A DNA stretch of 64,000 nucleotides from Pseudomonas iranensis (GCF_014268585.2 NZ_CP077092.1:5927501-5991500), one strand, 5' to 3'; counted from the first letter of the stretch, positions 44,694 through 54,496 are shown. Notes: generated by a model from the letters alone, not told the origin. Numbers and translations are program-made.

Positions 44694-45842
44694 TCAGCTC
44701 TGCGATGCGGCTTTGGGCAGGATGTCGTTAGCGACCATCTCGCCGAACGGGCTGACATAACCGGCGCTCTTCGGCAGTTCCGGGCGTTCAACGTCGAGGT
44801 GCGGGAACAGCAGCTCGGCCACCCGATACGATTCTTCGAGGTGTGGATAACCGGAGAAGATGAAGGTATCGATGCCCAGATCGGCGTATTCCTTGACCCG
44901 CGCCGCCACGGTCGGGCCATCGCCGACCAGCGCCGTGCCGGCACCGCCGCGCACCAGCCCGACGCCGGCCCACAGGTTCGGGCTGACTTCCAGATTGTCG
45001 CGGCTACCGCCGTGCAGCGCGGCCATGCGTTGCTGGCCGACCGAATCGAAACGCGCCAACGAAGCCTGGGCACGCTGGATGGTGTCGTCGTCCAGATGCG
45101 AGATCAGCCGGTCCGCCGCCTGCCAGGCTTCGGCGTTGGTTTCACGGACGATCACATGCAGGCGAATGCCGAAGCGCACGGTGCGGCCGAGCCTGGCGGC
45201 TTTGGCGCGCACTTGTGCGATCTTCTCGGCCACCGCTGCCGGCGGCTCGCCCCAGGTCAGCACCATCTCCACCTGCTCGGCGGCCAGATCCTGCGCCGCT
45301 TCCGAGGAGCCACCGAAATACAGCGGCGGACGCGGTTGCTGGATCGGCGGATAGAGCAGCTTGGCGCCCTTCACGCTAATGTGCTCGCCGTCGTAATCGA
45401 CGGTTTCGCCTTCCAGCACGCGGCGCCAGATGCGGGTGAATTCCACCGAGGCCTGATAGCGTTCTTCATGGTTGAGGAACAGACCGTCACCGGCCAGTTC
45501 TTCCGGGTCGCCACCGGTGACCAGATTGAACAATGCACGCCCGCCGGACAAACGATCCAGCGTGGCTGCCTGCCGCGCGGCGACCGTCGGGGAGATGATC
45601 CCGGGGCGCAGGGCAACGAGGAATTTCAGACGCTGGGTCACTGGAATCAGCGAGGCCGCCACCAGCCATGAGTCTTCGCAGGAACGCCCGGTCGGAATCA
45701 GCACCCCGCCAAAACCCAGGCGATCCGCCGCTTGCGCGACCTGTTGCAGGTAACCGTGATCAACCGCGCGGGCGCCTTCGGCGGTGCCAAGGTAATGGCC
45801 GTCGCCGTGGGTCGGCAGGAACCAGAAGATATTGAGGCTCAT
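44694..45842 (-). CDS. ssuD: FMNH2-dependent alkanesulfonate monooxygenase
   Basis: 382 residues, the family length. Luciferase-like TIM barrel: [57 protein letters not shown] and [19 protein letters not shown]. With FMNH2 from SsuE and O2 it cleaves the C-S bond of alkanesulfonates to aldehyde and sulfite. It lies 25 bases after ssuA. Confidence 0.96.
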   Translation of the reverse strand: MSLNIFWFLPTHGDGHYLGTAEGARAVDHGYLQQVAQAADRLGFGGVLIPTGRSCEDSWLVAASLIPVTQRLKFLVALRPGIISPTVAARQAATLDRLSGGRALFNLVTGGDPEELAGDGLFLNHEERYQASVEFTRIWRRVLEGETVDYDGEHISVKGAKLLYPPIQQPRPPLYFGGSSEAAQDLAAEQVEMVLTWGEPPAAVAEKIAQVRAKAARLGRTVRFGIRLHVIVRETNAEAWQAADRLISHLDDDTIQRAQASLARFDSVGQQRMAALHGGSRDNLEVSPNLWAGVGLVRGGAGTALVGDGPTVAARVKEYADLGIDTFIFSGYPHLEESYRVAELLFPHLDVERPELPKSAGYVSPFGEMVANDILPKAASQS

Positions 45843-45867
45843 GGAGTGGTCTCCTTGTGGATTCGAA

Positions 45868-46842
45868 TTACTGGGCTTGGGAGCTTTGGGCCACAGCGGC
45901 CGGCGGGGTCCAGATCACATCCTTGATGCTCAACGGCTTGGGAATCAGCTTGAGCTGGAAGAACGTGTCGGCGATTTTCTGTTGCGCGGCGACCACTTCC
46001 GGGGTCAGGAACAGCGCGCCGTAGCCCTGGCGTTTCACCGAGGTCAGGGTGATGTCCGCCGGCAGGCCAAGCAGTGGCGCGACCTGTTGCGTCACGTCTT
46101 CGGGATTGGCTTTCGACCATTCGCCAACCGCGCGCACTTCTTCGACGAGGGTTTTGATCACCTCAGGATTTTTCTGCGCATACGGTTTGGTCGCCAGATA
46201 GAACTGGTGGTTGTCGACGATGCCTTTACCGTCACGCAGGGTGTGCGCTTGCAGTTGTTTCTCGGCAGCGGCCTGGTACGGATCCCAGATGACCCAGGCG
46301 TCGACACTGCCACGTTCGAACGCAGCGCGGGCATCGGCCGGTGGCAGGAACACGGTCTGAATATCGCTGTACTTGAGGCCGGCGTCTTCCAGCGCGCGCA
46401 CCAGCAGGTAGTGCACGTTGGAGCCTTTGTTCAGGGCGACTTTCTTGCCTTTGAGATCGGCCACCGATTTGATCGGCGAGTCCTTCGGCACGAGGATCGC
46501 TTCGCTGTTCGGCGCTGGCGGTTCATAGGCGACGTAGAGCAGATCCGCGCCAGCGGCCTGGGCGAAAACCGGCGGGGTTTCGCCGGTCACGCCGAAATCG
46601 ATCGAGCCGACGTTGAGGCCTTCGAGCAGCTGCGGGCCGCCGGGAAACTCAGTCCATTGCACGTCGACGCCTTGCGCGGCGAGGCGTTTTTCCAGCGTGC
46701 CCTTGGCTTTGAGCAGCACCAGTGTGCCGTACTTCTGATAACCGATCCGCAATGTCTCGGCTTGAGCTTGGGTGATGGCGCCGAAGGTGACAGCCGCAGC
46801 AAACAGAGCGACCAGACCACGACGCAAAAATACAGTGCGCAT
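45868..46842 (-). CDS. ssuA: Periplasmic aliphatic sulfonate-binding protein
   Basis: 324 residues from the ATG at 46842 ([20 protein letters not shown], signal peptide ending AQA); the in-frame start at 46878 is too far upstream. Mature [20 protein letters not shown], then [20 protein letters not shown] and [14 protein letters not shown], typical of the SsuA/TauA/NitT group. It captures sulfonates for SsuBC. Follows ssuE by 89 bases. Confidence 0.94.
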   Translation of the reverse strand: MRTVFLRRGLVALFAAAVTFGAITQAQAETLRIGYQKYGTLVLLKAKGTLEKRLAAQGVDVQWTEFPGGPQLLEGLNVGSIDFGVTGETPPVFAQAAGADLLYVAYEPPAPNSEAILVPKDSPIKSVADLKGKKVALNKGSNVHYLLVRALEDAGLKYSDIQTVFLPPADARAAFERGSVDAWVIWDPYQAAAEKQLQAHTLRDGKGIVDNHQFYLATKPYAQKNPEVIKTLVEEVRAVGEWSKANPEDVTQQVAPLLGLPADITLTSVKRQGYGALFLTPEVVAAQQKIADTFFQLKLIPKPLSIKDVIWTPPAAVAQSSQAQ

Positions 46843-46931
46843 AGCGCTCTCCTTTTTGCTGTTGGGTTTTGGCTGCACCTGCTTGCCCGTTGGCGGGCGA
46901 GTAAGGCCAGTACTTCAAATTTCGATGGGAC

Positions 46932-47525
46932 TTAAATGCTCCAGCGAGCACTCAACAAACGTTCGTTCAACAGGCCCGGCTCCAGCGGTTTCGGCCGGCG
47001 CGCCATGGCGCCGATGAACTGGTCCAGGGCCTCGTGCAAGCGTTGCTCCAGGGCCGGCGCCAGTTGCGCGGCGGCACTGCCTTCGCCGTAAGCGATCTGG
47101 CTGTCCTCGGCGAAAATGCCCTGAAGCATTTCCTGGGCCTTGAGTGCCGACAGCACAGGCTTGAGCGCGTAATCGACTACCAGCATGTGGGCAATGCTGC
47201 CGCCGGTAGCCATCGGCAAGACAATCTTGTGATTCAAGGCACGCTCGGGGAGCAGATCCAGCAGGGTCTTCAGCGCTCCGGAAAACGAGGCCTTGTACAC
47301 CGGCGTGGCGATCAGCAGGCCATCGGCGTTTGCGATCTGTTGCAGCAGGTCGAGGACCTTCGGGCTGTCGAAGCGCGCGTGGAGCAGATCCTCGGCCGGG
47401 AAGTCCCGCACCTGATAACTCACCACTTCCACCCCTTGCTGTTGCAACCAGCGTTGCGAGCGCTCCAGCAGCACCCCGGAACGGGAGCGCAGGCTGGGGC
47501 TGCCACCGAGTGAGACGACCAGCAT
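46932..47525 (-). CDS. ssuE: NAD(P)H-dependent FMN reductase
   Basis: 197 residues, flavodoxin-like. Starts [40 protein letters not shown] and [20 protein letters not shown] form the FMN site. It reduces FMN for SsuD. First gene of the ssuEADCBF operon, behind an AT-rich promoter region. Confidence 0.94.
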   Translation of the reverse strand: MLVVSLGGSPSLRSRSGVLLERSQRWLQQQGVEVVSYQVRDFPAEDLLHARFDSPKVLDLLQQIANADGLLIATPVYKASFSGALKTLLDLLPERALNHKIVLPMATGGSIAHMLVVDYALKPVLSALKAQEMLQGIFAEDSQIAYGEGSAAAQLAPALEQRLHEALDQFIGAMARRPKPLEPGLLNERLLSARWSI

Positions 47526-47579
47526 TGCAGATTCCTTTAAGCGTTACAGGCGATTCGCAGGCTGCGATCTCGCTTCAAT

Positions 47580-47641
47580 GGCAGTGACCTTACCAGCTGA
47601 TTTATATATCCATAAATCATATTTATTCATTTGGTTATGCG
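47580..47641 (-). promoter_or_regulatory. ssuE upstream AT-rich control region
   Basis: Within the 315-base gap 47526-47840. ATTTATTCATTTGGTTATGC at 47621-47640 shares TTTATTCATT with the tauA upstream motif and resembles a TTATTC...ATAAC type CysB-like site. On the minus strand TGG, ten bases, then GC (47580-47595) loosely fits a sigma-54 -24/-12. Neither is proved. The remainder of the gap holds the lsfA terminator and a REPIN. Confidence 0.4.
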
Positions 47642-47675
47642 TTTAAGAAATATGAAGAAAAGCAGAATCTAGGCG

Positions 47676-47699
47676 AAAAAAAAGGCCGTCGAAACGGCC
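47676..47699 (-). terminator. Rho-independent terminator downstream of lsfA
   Basis: Read on the minus strand: GGCCGTTTCGACGGCC followed by TTTTTTTT. It comes after the REPIN that trails the lsfA stop. Confidence 0.88.
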
Positions 47700-47747
47700 G
47701 AAATTCCCCTGCGTTGTGATTCTGGATTCTCAAGTGCCTGGGCTGAC

Positions 47748-47821
47748 GCCTTCGCGAGCAGGCTCGCTCCCACAGGGGAATGCATTGCAAATGTGGGAGC
47801 GAGCCTGCTCGCGAAAGCGGC
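47748..47821. repeat. Paired REP element, GTGGG ends facing inward
   Basis: A reversed core, spacer AATGCATTGCAAAT, then a forward core. The left flank GCCTGGGCTGACGCCTTC is the same as at 1186. It sits in the 3' untranslated part of lsfA, before its terminator. Confidence 0.9.
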
Positions 47822-47840
47822 GGTGACTACACCGCAAATC

Positions 47841-48479
47841 TTATTTATTCGGCTGCGGCGTCAGGCGCAGGTACGGCTTCACCGCGCGATAGCCTTTCGG
47901 GAAGCGCTGCTTGATCTCGTCCTCATCCTTGAGCGACGGCACGATCACCACCTCTTCACCGTCCTGCCAGTTGGCCGGGGTGGCCACCTTGTAATTGTCG
48001 GTGAGCTGCAGCGAGTCGATCACCCGCAGGATCTCGTGGAAATTGCGCCCGGTGCTCGCCGGGTAGGTAATGGTCAGGCGGATCTTCTTGTTCGGATCGA
48101 TGACGAACAGTGAACGTACGGTCAGGGTGTCATTGGCATTCGGGTGGATCAGGTCGTAGAGATCGGAGACCTTGCGATCGGCATCGGCCAGGATCGGGAA
48201 ATTGACGATGGTGTTCTGGGTTTCGTTGATGTCTTCGATCCACTTGTGATGCGAGTCCACCGGGTCGACCGACAGCGCGATGGCTTTGACGCCGCGTTTG
48301 CTGAACTCATCCTTGAGCTTGGCGGTGAAGCCCAGCTCGGTGGTGCACACCGGGGTGAAGTCCGCCGGGTGGGAGAACAGCACGCCCCAGGTATCGCCCA
48401 GCCATTCGTGAAAACGAATCTTGCCGGCGCTGGAGTCTTGTTCGAAATCGGGGGCGATGTCGCCGAGTCTGAGGCTCAT
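47841..48479 (-). CDS. lsfA: 1-Cys peroxiredoxin, LsfA type
   Basis: 212 residues. Peroxidatic Cys45 in SHPADFTPVCTTELG; the C-terminal arm VVTPANWQDGEEVVIVPSLK-like region (here ATPANWQDGEEVVIVPSL) is typical of the Prx6/1-Cys group, and no resolving Cys is visible. It reduces hydroperoxides using an external thiol or ascorbate. LsfA is induced by sulfate starvation in Pseudomonas, which fits its place beside ssu. A 22-base upstream motif nearly matches one before tauA. Confidence 0.92.
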   Translation of the reverse strand: MSLRLGDIAPDFEQDSSAGKIRFHEWLGDTWGVLFSHPADFTPVCTTELGFTAKLKDEFSKRGVKAIALSVDPVDSHHKWIEDINETQNTIVNFPILADADRKVSDLYDLIHPNANDTLTVRSLFVIDPNKKIRLTITYPASTGRNFHEILRVIDSLQLTDNYKVATPANWQDGEEVVIVPSLKDEDEIKQRFPKGYRAVKPYLRLTPQPNK

Positions 48480-48533
48480 GGTGCTGCTCCTGATGAGGGA
48501 TGGGAGACAACAACTGTAGCTTGTGATCGGTCA

Positions 48534-48555
48534 GCGTGAAAAAGAATAAATAACT
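48534..48555 (-). promoter_or_regulatory. lsfA upstream motif shared with tauA
   Basis: Read on the minus strand: AGTTATTTATTCTTTTTCAC plus GC, 55-76 bases before the lsfA start. 18 of 22 positions match the motif at 50320-50341. Candidate operator for a sulfur-starvation regulator such as CysB. Confidence 0.45.
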
Positions 48556-48710
48556 AGATATTTAGATGATTAGAGAATATTAAAGATCTGTTCATTGGAC
48601 ACCGGCCGGCATCGCGACGAACATCGGTTGCAAGGTTCGAGAAGGCCTTGAGTTGCAGCAAAGAGGGAAATCGAGAAGGGCTTACGGGGGTGAGCCTGAC
48701 TCGAAAACGC

Positions 48711-48752
48711 AAAAGCCCCGTCCGGCGCGATGCCGGACGGGGCTTTTTTTGC
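48711..48752. terminator. Rho-independent terminator downstream of oprD-type gene
   Basis: Stem GCCCCGTCCGGC / GCCGGACGGGGC around a short loop, with AAAA on the left and TTTTTTT on the right. It ends the minus-strand porin transcript; the rest of the 292-base gap 48480-48771 is lsfA promoter and AT-rich sequence. Confidence 0.88.
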
Positions 48753-48771
48753 TTCAGTTGCTCGAGCGCTA

Positions 48772-50130
48772 TTACAACAGCGGGATCGAGTAGCTGAGGA
48801 TCAGGCGGTTTTCGTCCTGGTCGCGTTGACCGGCGATGTCGGTGCGCCAGGTAGCGTTTTTCCACATCACGCCAACGTTTTTCAACGGGCCTTCCGGAAC
48901 AACGTACGCCACGGTCAAATCACGTTCCCACTCGGAAGCGCCATTCGAGGTCTGGACGCCACGAGCGTAGGTATCAACGTTGTCACCACGCAGATAAACC
49001 ATGCCAGCGGTCAGGCCAGGCACGCCAACCTTGGCGAAGTCGTAGGAGTAGCGTGCTTGCCAAGTGCGCTCGCCGGCACGGTTGAACTTCTGGATCTGCA
49101 TGTCCGTGATGGTGTAGTTAGACGAGCCGTCACCCTGGTTCAGCCAAGGGAAGTCGCTGCTGCCATTACTCACCTGATAGCCGCCACCAAAGGTGTGACC
49201 GGCAACGGTGTAAAGGAACAAGCCGCTGTACAGGTTGTTGTCGACCTTGCCTTTGCCGTTACCCAGCGTACTGTTGCCGTACGCACCGTTGCTGAAGTAG
49301 TCCGAATCGTTGCCATTGCGGCCGTCATCGGAGCTGTTGAAGTACCGGAAGTCGGACTTCAACACACCTGGGCCAATCGACCAGTTATGCACCAGACCCA
49401 GGAAGTGTTGCTTGTAGAAGTTTTCCAGGTTGCCGTAGTAGTACTGGGCCGTCAGATCCTTGGTGATTTTGTAGTCACCACCCGCGTAGATGAACTTGTT
49501 GCTGTTTGTGGTGCGCGCAGTTGCGCCACCGATCGACAGCTGCTCATTGTTGCTGGAGTTACGACCTTTCACGTGTTCGATCTGGCCACCGACCAGAGTC
49601 AGGTCCTTGATCTCGCCGGAAGTGATCTGGCCACCCTGCCAGGTTTGTGGCAGCAGACGACCGTCGTTGGTGACGATGACCGGGTTCTTCGGCTGCAAGG
49701 TACCCAGCTTCAGTTCGGTCTGGGAAATCTTGGCTTTCGCCGTCAGACCCAGGCTGGAGAAGTTATCAACCGCCTGACCGTTGGATTCGCTTGGGAAAAC
49801 AGTGCCGCCGTAGGCACTGCCAGGGGTGCCATCACCGTTAACGTTGCCGTTGGTGCCGCCGCCCGAATCCAGACGTACGCCCAGCAGGCCGATGGCATCG
49901 ATACCGAAGCCGACAGTGCCTTGGGTGTAACCGGAAATGAAACGCAGATCGAAGCCTTGGCCCCATTCTTCGTTGCGACTTGGTTCGGCAGTGCCGTTAC
50001 GGTTATCAGTGTTGATGTAGAAGTTGCGCAGACCCAGAGTAGCCTTGCTGTCTTCGATGAAACCGGCGGCGCTTGCCTGCTGCGCCATAACCCCAACGGC
50101 CACAGCCAGGGCCAAGGTGGACTTGTTCAT
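48772..50130 (-). CDS. OprD-family outer-membrane porin
   Basis: 452 residues. A signal peptide (MNKSTLALAVAVGVMAQQASA) precedes GFIEDSKATLGLRNFYINTD, the standard OprD start, and the protein ends ILSYSIPLL-like with a terminal hydrophobic residue, as expected for an 18-strand barrel. WGQGFDLRFISGYTQGTVGF and ERTWQARYSYDFAKVGVPGL are family blocks. OprD/OccD-OccK channels each admit small acids or amino acids. Between lsfA and tauA it might admit sulfonates or sulfate esters, which is inference from position. Confidence 0.92.
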   Translation of the reverse strand: MNKSTLALAVAVGVMAQQASAAGFIEDSKATLGLRNFYINTDNRNGTAEPSRNEEWGQGFDLRFISGYTQGTVGFGIDAIGLLGVRLDSGGGTNGNVNGDGTPGSAYGGTVFPSESNGQAVDNFSSLGLTAKAKISQTELKLGTLQPKNPVIVTNDGRLLPQTWQGGQITSGEIKDLTLVGGQIEHVKGRNSSNNEQLSIGGATARTTNSNKFIYAGGDYKITKDLTAQYYYGNLENFYKQHFLGLVHNWSIGPGVLKSDFRYFNSSDDGRNGNDSDYFSNGAYGNSTLGNGKGKVDNNLYSGLFLYTVAGHTFGGGYQVSNGSSDFPWLNQGDGSSNYTITDMQIQKFNRAGERTWQARYSYDFAKVGVPGLTAGMVYLRGDNVDTYARGVQTSNGASEWERDLTVAYVVPEGPLKNVGVMWKNATWRTDIAGQRDQDENRLILSYSIPLL

Positions 50131-50319
50131 GTATCGCTCCTCTCGTTCTAATTCTTGTGTTCCTGGTTCGGGGTCGATTTGCCCTGAATCCTAAGATGCG
50201 CGATTAGCGCCAGACCGTGACTGCCAAGTCAATCGTAACCTTGTGTGTCTACGACCATCGTCTAATCGCCAGTGATTGGGTCCCTGCAGCGTAAAGACTT
50301 CCTGATAATCCCAAAAAGA

Positions 50320-50341
50320 ATTTATTCATTCTTTTTCATAC
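50320..50341 (+). promoter_or_regulatory. tauA upstream motif shared with lsfA
   Basis: ATTTATTCATTCTTTTTCAT plus AC, about 157 bases before the tauA start, in the 367-base gap 50131-50497. Nearly identical to the lsfA motif on the opposite strand. The rest of the gap contains a TTGACC (near 50426) and an AT-rich tract that may be the tauA promoter. Confidence 0.45.
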
Positions 50342-50497
50342 CATTCGGGTATATGGCCCATTAATGGCCCTTTGCGCCGGGAAACAGCGTATCGGCGCCT
50401 AAGCTCATTCCTAAATGGTATTTGTTGACCTTTTTTTAGATCGATTAGCTTTGCCGTGCTCCCAACACGGCAAATCCCATCGAAAAGGCGACGCATC

Positions 50498-51484
50498 ATG
50501 GCGAAACGCGCACTATCAAGTCAATTTGTTACAGTTTGTGTGTCGGCACTGTTTTCTTTTTCCGCACATGCCGCCGGTCTGACGGTCGGCTACCAGACCG
50601 GGATCGATCCGAGCAAAGTGCCGCAGGCCGATGGTGTCTATGAAAAAACCATCGGCGAGAAGATCGACTGGCGTCGTTTCAACAGCGGCCCGGAAGTCGT
50701 CACTGCCATTGCTTCTGGCGACGTGCAGATCGGCAACCTTGGCTCAAGCCCACTGGCAGCAGCTGCTTCACGCAATCTGCCGATCGTGGCGTTTATCGTT
50801 TCGGCGCAGATTAATGCCGCCGAAGCCTTGGTGGTGCGCAACGGCAGCGGCATCGACAAACCGCAGGACCTGATCGGTAAAACCATCGCCACGCCGTTCG
50901 TGTCGACCTCGCACTACAGTCTGCTTGGGGCGCTGAAGCACTGGGGCCTGAATGCTTCGCAAGTCAAAGTGGTCAACCTGCAACCGGCGGAAATCGCCGC
51001 CGCGTGGAAGCGTGGCGACATTGACGGGGCGTTTGTCTGGTCACCGGCGCTGGGTGAGATCCGCAAGACCGGCAAGACCCTGACCGACGCAGCACAAGTC
51101 GGCCAATGGGGTGCACCGACTTTCGAAGTCTGGGTGGCGCGCAAGGACTTTGCCGAGAAGCATCCCGAGGTCGTGGCCAAGTTTGCCAAGGTCACCCTGG
51201 AGTCGTTCGCTGATTACGCCGCACACAAAGACAGCTGGACGGCCGATTCGGTGCCTGTGCAGAAAATCGCCAAATTGACCGGTGCCAACGCAGCAGATGT
51301 GCCGGAACTGCTGGCCGGTTCGGCGTTCCCGGATGCCAAGGCGCAGCAAACCACGGCGCTGCTGGACGGCGGCACCGCCAAGGCCATTGCCGAAACGGCG
51401 AAATTCCTCAAGGAACAGGGCAAGGTCGAGACGGTGCTGGCGGATTATTCGCCGTACGTCAGCGCCAAGTTCATCTCTGACTGA
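50498..51484 (+). CDS. tauA: Taurine-type periplasmic binding protein (orphan TauA)
   Basis: 328 residues from the ATG at 50498 (MAKRALSSQFVTVCVSALFS; signal peptide to AHA). Mature AGLTVGYQTGIDPSKVPQAD, WRRFNSGPEVVTAIASGDVQ, GNLGSSPLAAAASRNLPI and DGAFVWSPALGEIRKTG match TauA, which binds taurine for TauBC. No tauB, tauC or tauD is in the window: argA follows on the other strand. It must use a transporter elsewhere, or share SsuBC. Confidence 0.9.
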   Translation: MAKRALSSQFVTVCVSALFSFSAHAAGLTVGYQTGIDPSKVPQADGVYEKTIGEKIDWRRFNSGPEVVTAIASGDVQIGNLGSSPLAAAASRNLPIVAFIVSAQINAAEALVVRNGSGIDKPQDLIGKTIATPFVSTSHYSLLGALKHWGLNASQVKVVNLQPAEIAAAWKRGDIDGAFVWSPALGEIRKTGKTLTDAAQVGQWGAPTFEVWVARKDFAEKHPEVVAKFAKVTLESFADYAAHKDSWTADSVPVQKIAKLTGANAADVPELLAGSAFPDAKAQQTTALLDGGTAKAIAETAKFLKEQGKVETVLADYSPYVSAKFISD

Positions 51485-51494
51485 ATGCAGAACC

Positions 51495-51608
51495 CTGTGG
51501 TGAGGGGATTTTATCCCCGCTGGGTCGCGTAGCGACCACCTATGTTTTCACTTGGAAACGCAAGGGGACTGCTGCGCAGTCCAGCGGGGATGAATCCCCT
51601 CGCCACAG
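51495..51608. repeat. GGGGATTTATCCCC-family inverted repeat
   Basis: Arms GTGGTGAGGGGATTTTATCC and GGGATGAATCCCCTCGCCAC with slight decay; the centre has TCGCGTAGCGACC and GACTGCTGCGCAGTCC. It sits between the convergent tauA and argA stops. Confidence 0.85.
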
Positions 51609-51621
51609 ACCTCGCTGTTGT

Positions 51622-52923
51622 TCAGAGGGTCTTTTCGAAGATCTTCGAATTACGCTGATAGTTGTAAAGCGACGCCCGCGCCGCTGGCAGACGTTCGACG
51701 CTGCTTGGCTCGAACCCGCGCTCGCGGAACCAATGCGCAGTGCGCGTAGTGAGTACGAACAGGGTTTTCAAACCCTGCGCCCGCGCGCGGGTTTCGATGC
51801 GTTCGAGCAATTCGTCGCCGCGTCCGCCGTGGCGATACTCGGGATTCACCGCCAGACACGCCAGTTCACCAGCATCGGAATCGGCAATCTGATACAGCGC
51901 CGCACAGGCGATGATCATGCCTTCGCGCTCGACCACGCTGAACTGCTCGATCTCGCGCTCCAGCACTTCTCGCGAGCGGCGCACCAGAATGCCCTGCTCT
52001 TCCAGCGGACTGATCAGGTCGAGCAAACCGCCGACGTCTTCAATCGCCGCTTCGCGCACCATTTCGAACTGCTCCTGCGCCACCAGCGTACCGCCACCGT
52101 CGCGGGTGAACAGCTCCGTCAGCAGCGCGCCATCTTCGGCGTAACTGACGATATGGCTGCGCGCCACGCCGCCACGGCAGGCTTCGGCGGCGGCATCGAG
52201 CAACTCCGCTTGATAGTTGCTCATGCCGAGGCGCTGCAAATGGGCCGGCACTTGTTGCGGGCGCAGTTCACGTACCAGTTTGCCGTTCTCGTCGATCAGG
52301 CCGAGCTCGGCGCCGAACAACAGCAGCTTGTCCGCGCCCAGATCAATCGCGGCGCGGGTGGCGACATCTTCGCAGGCGAGGTTGAAGATTTCGCCGGTCG
52401 GCGAATAGCCCAGCGGCGACAGCAATACGATCGAGCGTTCATCGAGCAGGCGATTGATGCCCTTGCGGTCGACCCGACGCACTTCGCCGGTGTGGTGATA
52501 GTCGACACCTTCGAGCACGCCGATCGGCCGCGCGGTGACGAGGTTGCCGCTGGCCACGCGCAGGCGTGAACCCTGCATCGGCGACGAGGCCATGTCCATC
52601 GACAGCCGTGCTTCGATGGCGATGCGCAACTGGCCGACCGCATCGATCACACACTCCAGCGTCGCGGCATCGGTGATGCGCATGCCGTGATGGTAATGCG
52701 GGGTCAGGCCACGGGCGGCGAGGCGGGTTTCGATCTGCGGGCGCGAGCCGTGCACCAGCACCAGACGCACGCCCAGACTGTGCAGCAAGACCAGGTCGTG
52801 GACGATGTTGCCGAAATTCGGATGCTCGACGCCGTCGCCGGGCAGCATGACGACGAAGGTGCAATCGCGGTGAGCATTGATGTAAGGGGACGCGTGGCGA
52901 AGCCAATTGACGTATTCGGGCAT
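51622..52923 (-). CDS. argA: N-acetylglutamate synthase
   Basis: 433 residues. An N-terminal amino-acid-kinase-like domain (about 1-285, FVVMLPGDGVEHPNFGNIVH, LVLVHGSRPQIETRLAARGL) that senses arginine is followed by a GNAT acetyltransferase domain (about 295-433, IACAALYQIADSDAGELACL, NPEYRHGGRGDELLERIETR, which is the acetyl-CoA loop). First step of arginine synthesis. It is in the same orientation as argE and separated from it by a REPIN. Confidence 0.95.
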   Translation of the reverse strand: MPEYVNWLRHASPYINAHRDCTFVVMLPGDGVEHPNFGNIVHDLVLLHSLGVRLVLVHGSRPQIETRLAARGLTPHYHHGMRITDAATLECVIDAVGQLRIAIEARLSMDMASSPMQGSRLRVASGNLVTARPIGVLEGVDYHHTGEVRRVDRKGINRLLDERSIVLLSPLGYSPTGEIFNLACEDVATRAAIDLGADKLLLFGAELGLIDENGKLVRELRPQQVPAHLQRLGMSNYQAELLDAAAEACRGGVARSHIVSYAEDGALLTELFTRDGGGTLVAQEQFEMVREAAIEDVGGLLDLISPLEEQGILVRRSREVLEREIEQFSVVEREGMIIACAALYQIADSDAGELACLAVNPEYRHGGRGDELLERIETRARAQGLKTLFVLTTRTAHWFRERGFEPSSVERLPAARASLYNYQRNSKIFEKTL

Positions 52924-53087
52924 GAACCTGGGCCTGTAATAAAGAGCAGCCGAAAAAAGGGGCGAAACGAAAAACGCACAGCGGGCTGATGGTTATCGTC
53001 GGAACAGGCTTGGCGACACGCGCGCTCTCCTCATGAATACGGGTTGGGGTACAGGCAATTTACCGGGTTGATGCAAGACATTTAACC

Positions 53088-53176
53088 CTGTGGCAGCGAG
53101 CCTGCTCGCGAAAGCAGTGGATCAGGTTCATCAATGGCGACTGACAAAACGCTTTCGCGAGCAGGCTCGCTCCCAC
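53088..53176. repeat. Paired REP element, GTGGG ends facing outward, slightly decayed
   Basis: The left arm reads GTGGCAGCGAGCCTGCTCGC (one change), the right arm is normal. It lies in the 262-base argE-argA gap; the rest shows only the argA leader. Confidence 0.88.
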
Positions 53177-53185
53177 ACAGGGCCA

Positions 53186-54343
53186 TCATCGTTCGTCTGT
53201 CGTCAGGCAGTAATGTTCAATCAACTGCCGAATCAGATGCACGGTAGGCTGCAAACGTGACATTTCAAGGTACTCGCCGGGTTGATGCGCGCAGGCAATG
53301 TCGCCGGGGCCGAGGACGATGGTTTCGCAGCCGAGGCGCTGAAGATAAGGCGCTTCGGTGCCGAACGCTACTGCTTCGGCGCGATGGCCGGTGAGCTTTT
53401 CGGCGATGCGCACCAGTTCGGCATCCTCGGACTGTTCGAACGGCGGCACTTCCGGGAACAGCGGCTTGTAGTCGATCTTCACCTTATGCCGCTCGGCCAC
53501 CGGGTTGAGCTTGCGCAGGATTTCCGTGCGCAGCAGGTTCGGGTCCATGCCCGGCAGCGGCCGCAGGTCGAATTCCAGCGAACACTGGCCGCAGATGCGA
53601 TTGGGGTTGTCGCCACCATGGATGCAGCCGAAGTTCATCGTTGGTTGCGGCACGCTGAACTGTGGATTGCTGAATTCGCGCTGCCACAGCAGGCGCAGGC
53701 CGCGCAGTTCGCCGATGGCATCGTGCATCGCTTCAAGGGCGCTGTGGCCCAGACGCGGATCAGACGAGTGGCCACTCTGCCCGAGGATGTCGATGCGCTC
53801 CATCATGATGCCTTTGTGCATGCGGATCGGCTTGAGACCGGTCGGCTCGCCGATCACCGCCGCGCGGCCCAACGGTTGCCCGGCCTCGGCCAGCGCGCGG
53901 GCGCCGGACATCGAGCTTTCTTCGTCGCAGGTGGCGAGGATCAGCAGCGGTTGCTTGAACGGCTGATCGAGCAGCGGCCGTACGGCTTCGATGATCAGCG
54001 CAAAAAAGCCCTTCATGTCGCAGCTGCCCAGCCCGACCCAGCGGCCATCAACCTCCGTGAGCTTCAGCGGGTCGGTCTGCCACAAAGCGTCGTCGTACGG
54101 CACGGTGTCGCTGTGCCCGGCCAGCACCAGGCCGCCGGGGCCGCTGCCGAAACTCGCGAGCAGATTGAATTTGCCGGGGCTGACCTGCTGGATATCGCAG
54201 CTGAAACCCAGGTCACCGAGCCAGCCCGCCAGCAGATCGATGACGGCGCGGTTGGACTGGTCCAGGTTCGGTTGGGTACAGCTGACCGATGGCGCGGCAA
54301 TCAGCGCGGCGAACTGGTCTTGCATGGACGGCAATGGCATCAC
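53186..54343 (-). CDS. argE: Acetylornithine deacetylase
   Basis: 385 residues, M20 di-zinc peptidase family. Metal ligands are expected at His77 (LAGHSDTVPYDD), Asp109 (GLGSCDMKGFFA), the ATCDEES Glu pair near 142 and a C-terminal His (ACAHQPGEYLEM). It removes the acetyl group from N-acetylornithine. Pseudomonads usually recycle acetyl by ArgJ, so ArgE may be auxiliary. It faces away from the CYTH-CHAD gene. Confidence 0.92.
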   Translation of the reverse strand: MMPLPSMQDQFAALIAAPSVSCTQPNLDQSNRAVIDLLAGWLGDLGFSCDIQQVSPGKFNLLASFGSGPGGLVLAGHSDTVPYDDALWQTDPLKLTEVDGRWVGLGSCDMKGFFALIIEAVRPLLDQPFKQPLLILATCDEESSMSGARALAEAGQPLGRAAVIGEPTGLKPIRMHKGIMMERIDILGQSGHSSDPRLGHSALEAMHDAIGELRGLRLLWQREFSNPQFSVPQPTMNFGCIHGGDNPNRICGQCSLEFDLRPLPGMDPNLLRTEILRKLNPVAERHKVKIDYKPLFPEVPPFEQSEDAELVRIAEKLTGHRAEAVAFGTEAPYLQRLGCETIVLGPGDIACAHQPGEYLEMSRLQPTVHLIRQLIEHYCLTTDER

Positions 54344-54496
54344 TGACTCCAGGTCCCGGATTGAGGCCCACTATAGAACCATCCGGCGCGCGGAATAAAC
54401 CGCCGCAGGGCGCAGGAAGTTTGACTCCTGTACACTGCACGGCCTTGGCAGCCACACATTCCCCCGGCTGCGCTCCCGATTCTGGATGTTCCGGCC

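Noticed and set aside
47580..47595. Sigma-54 promoter before ssuE
   Set aside because: Only the GG and GC with ten-base spacing fit; the rest of the -24/-12 consensus is missing, so it is kept only as a weak note.
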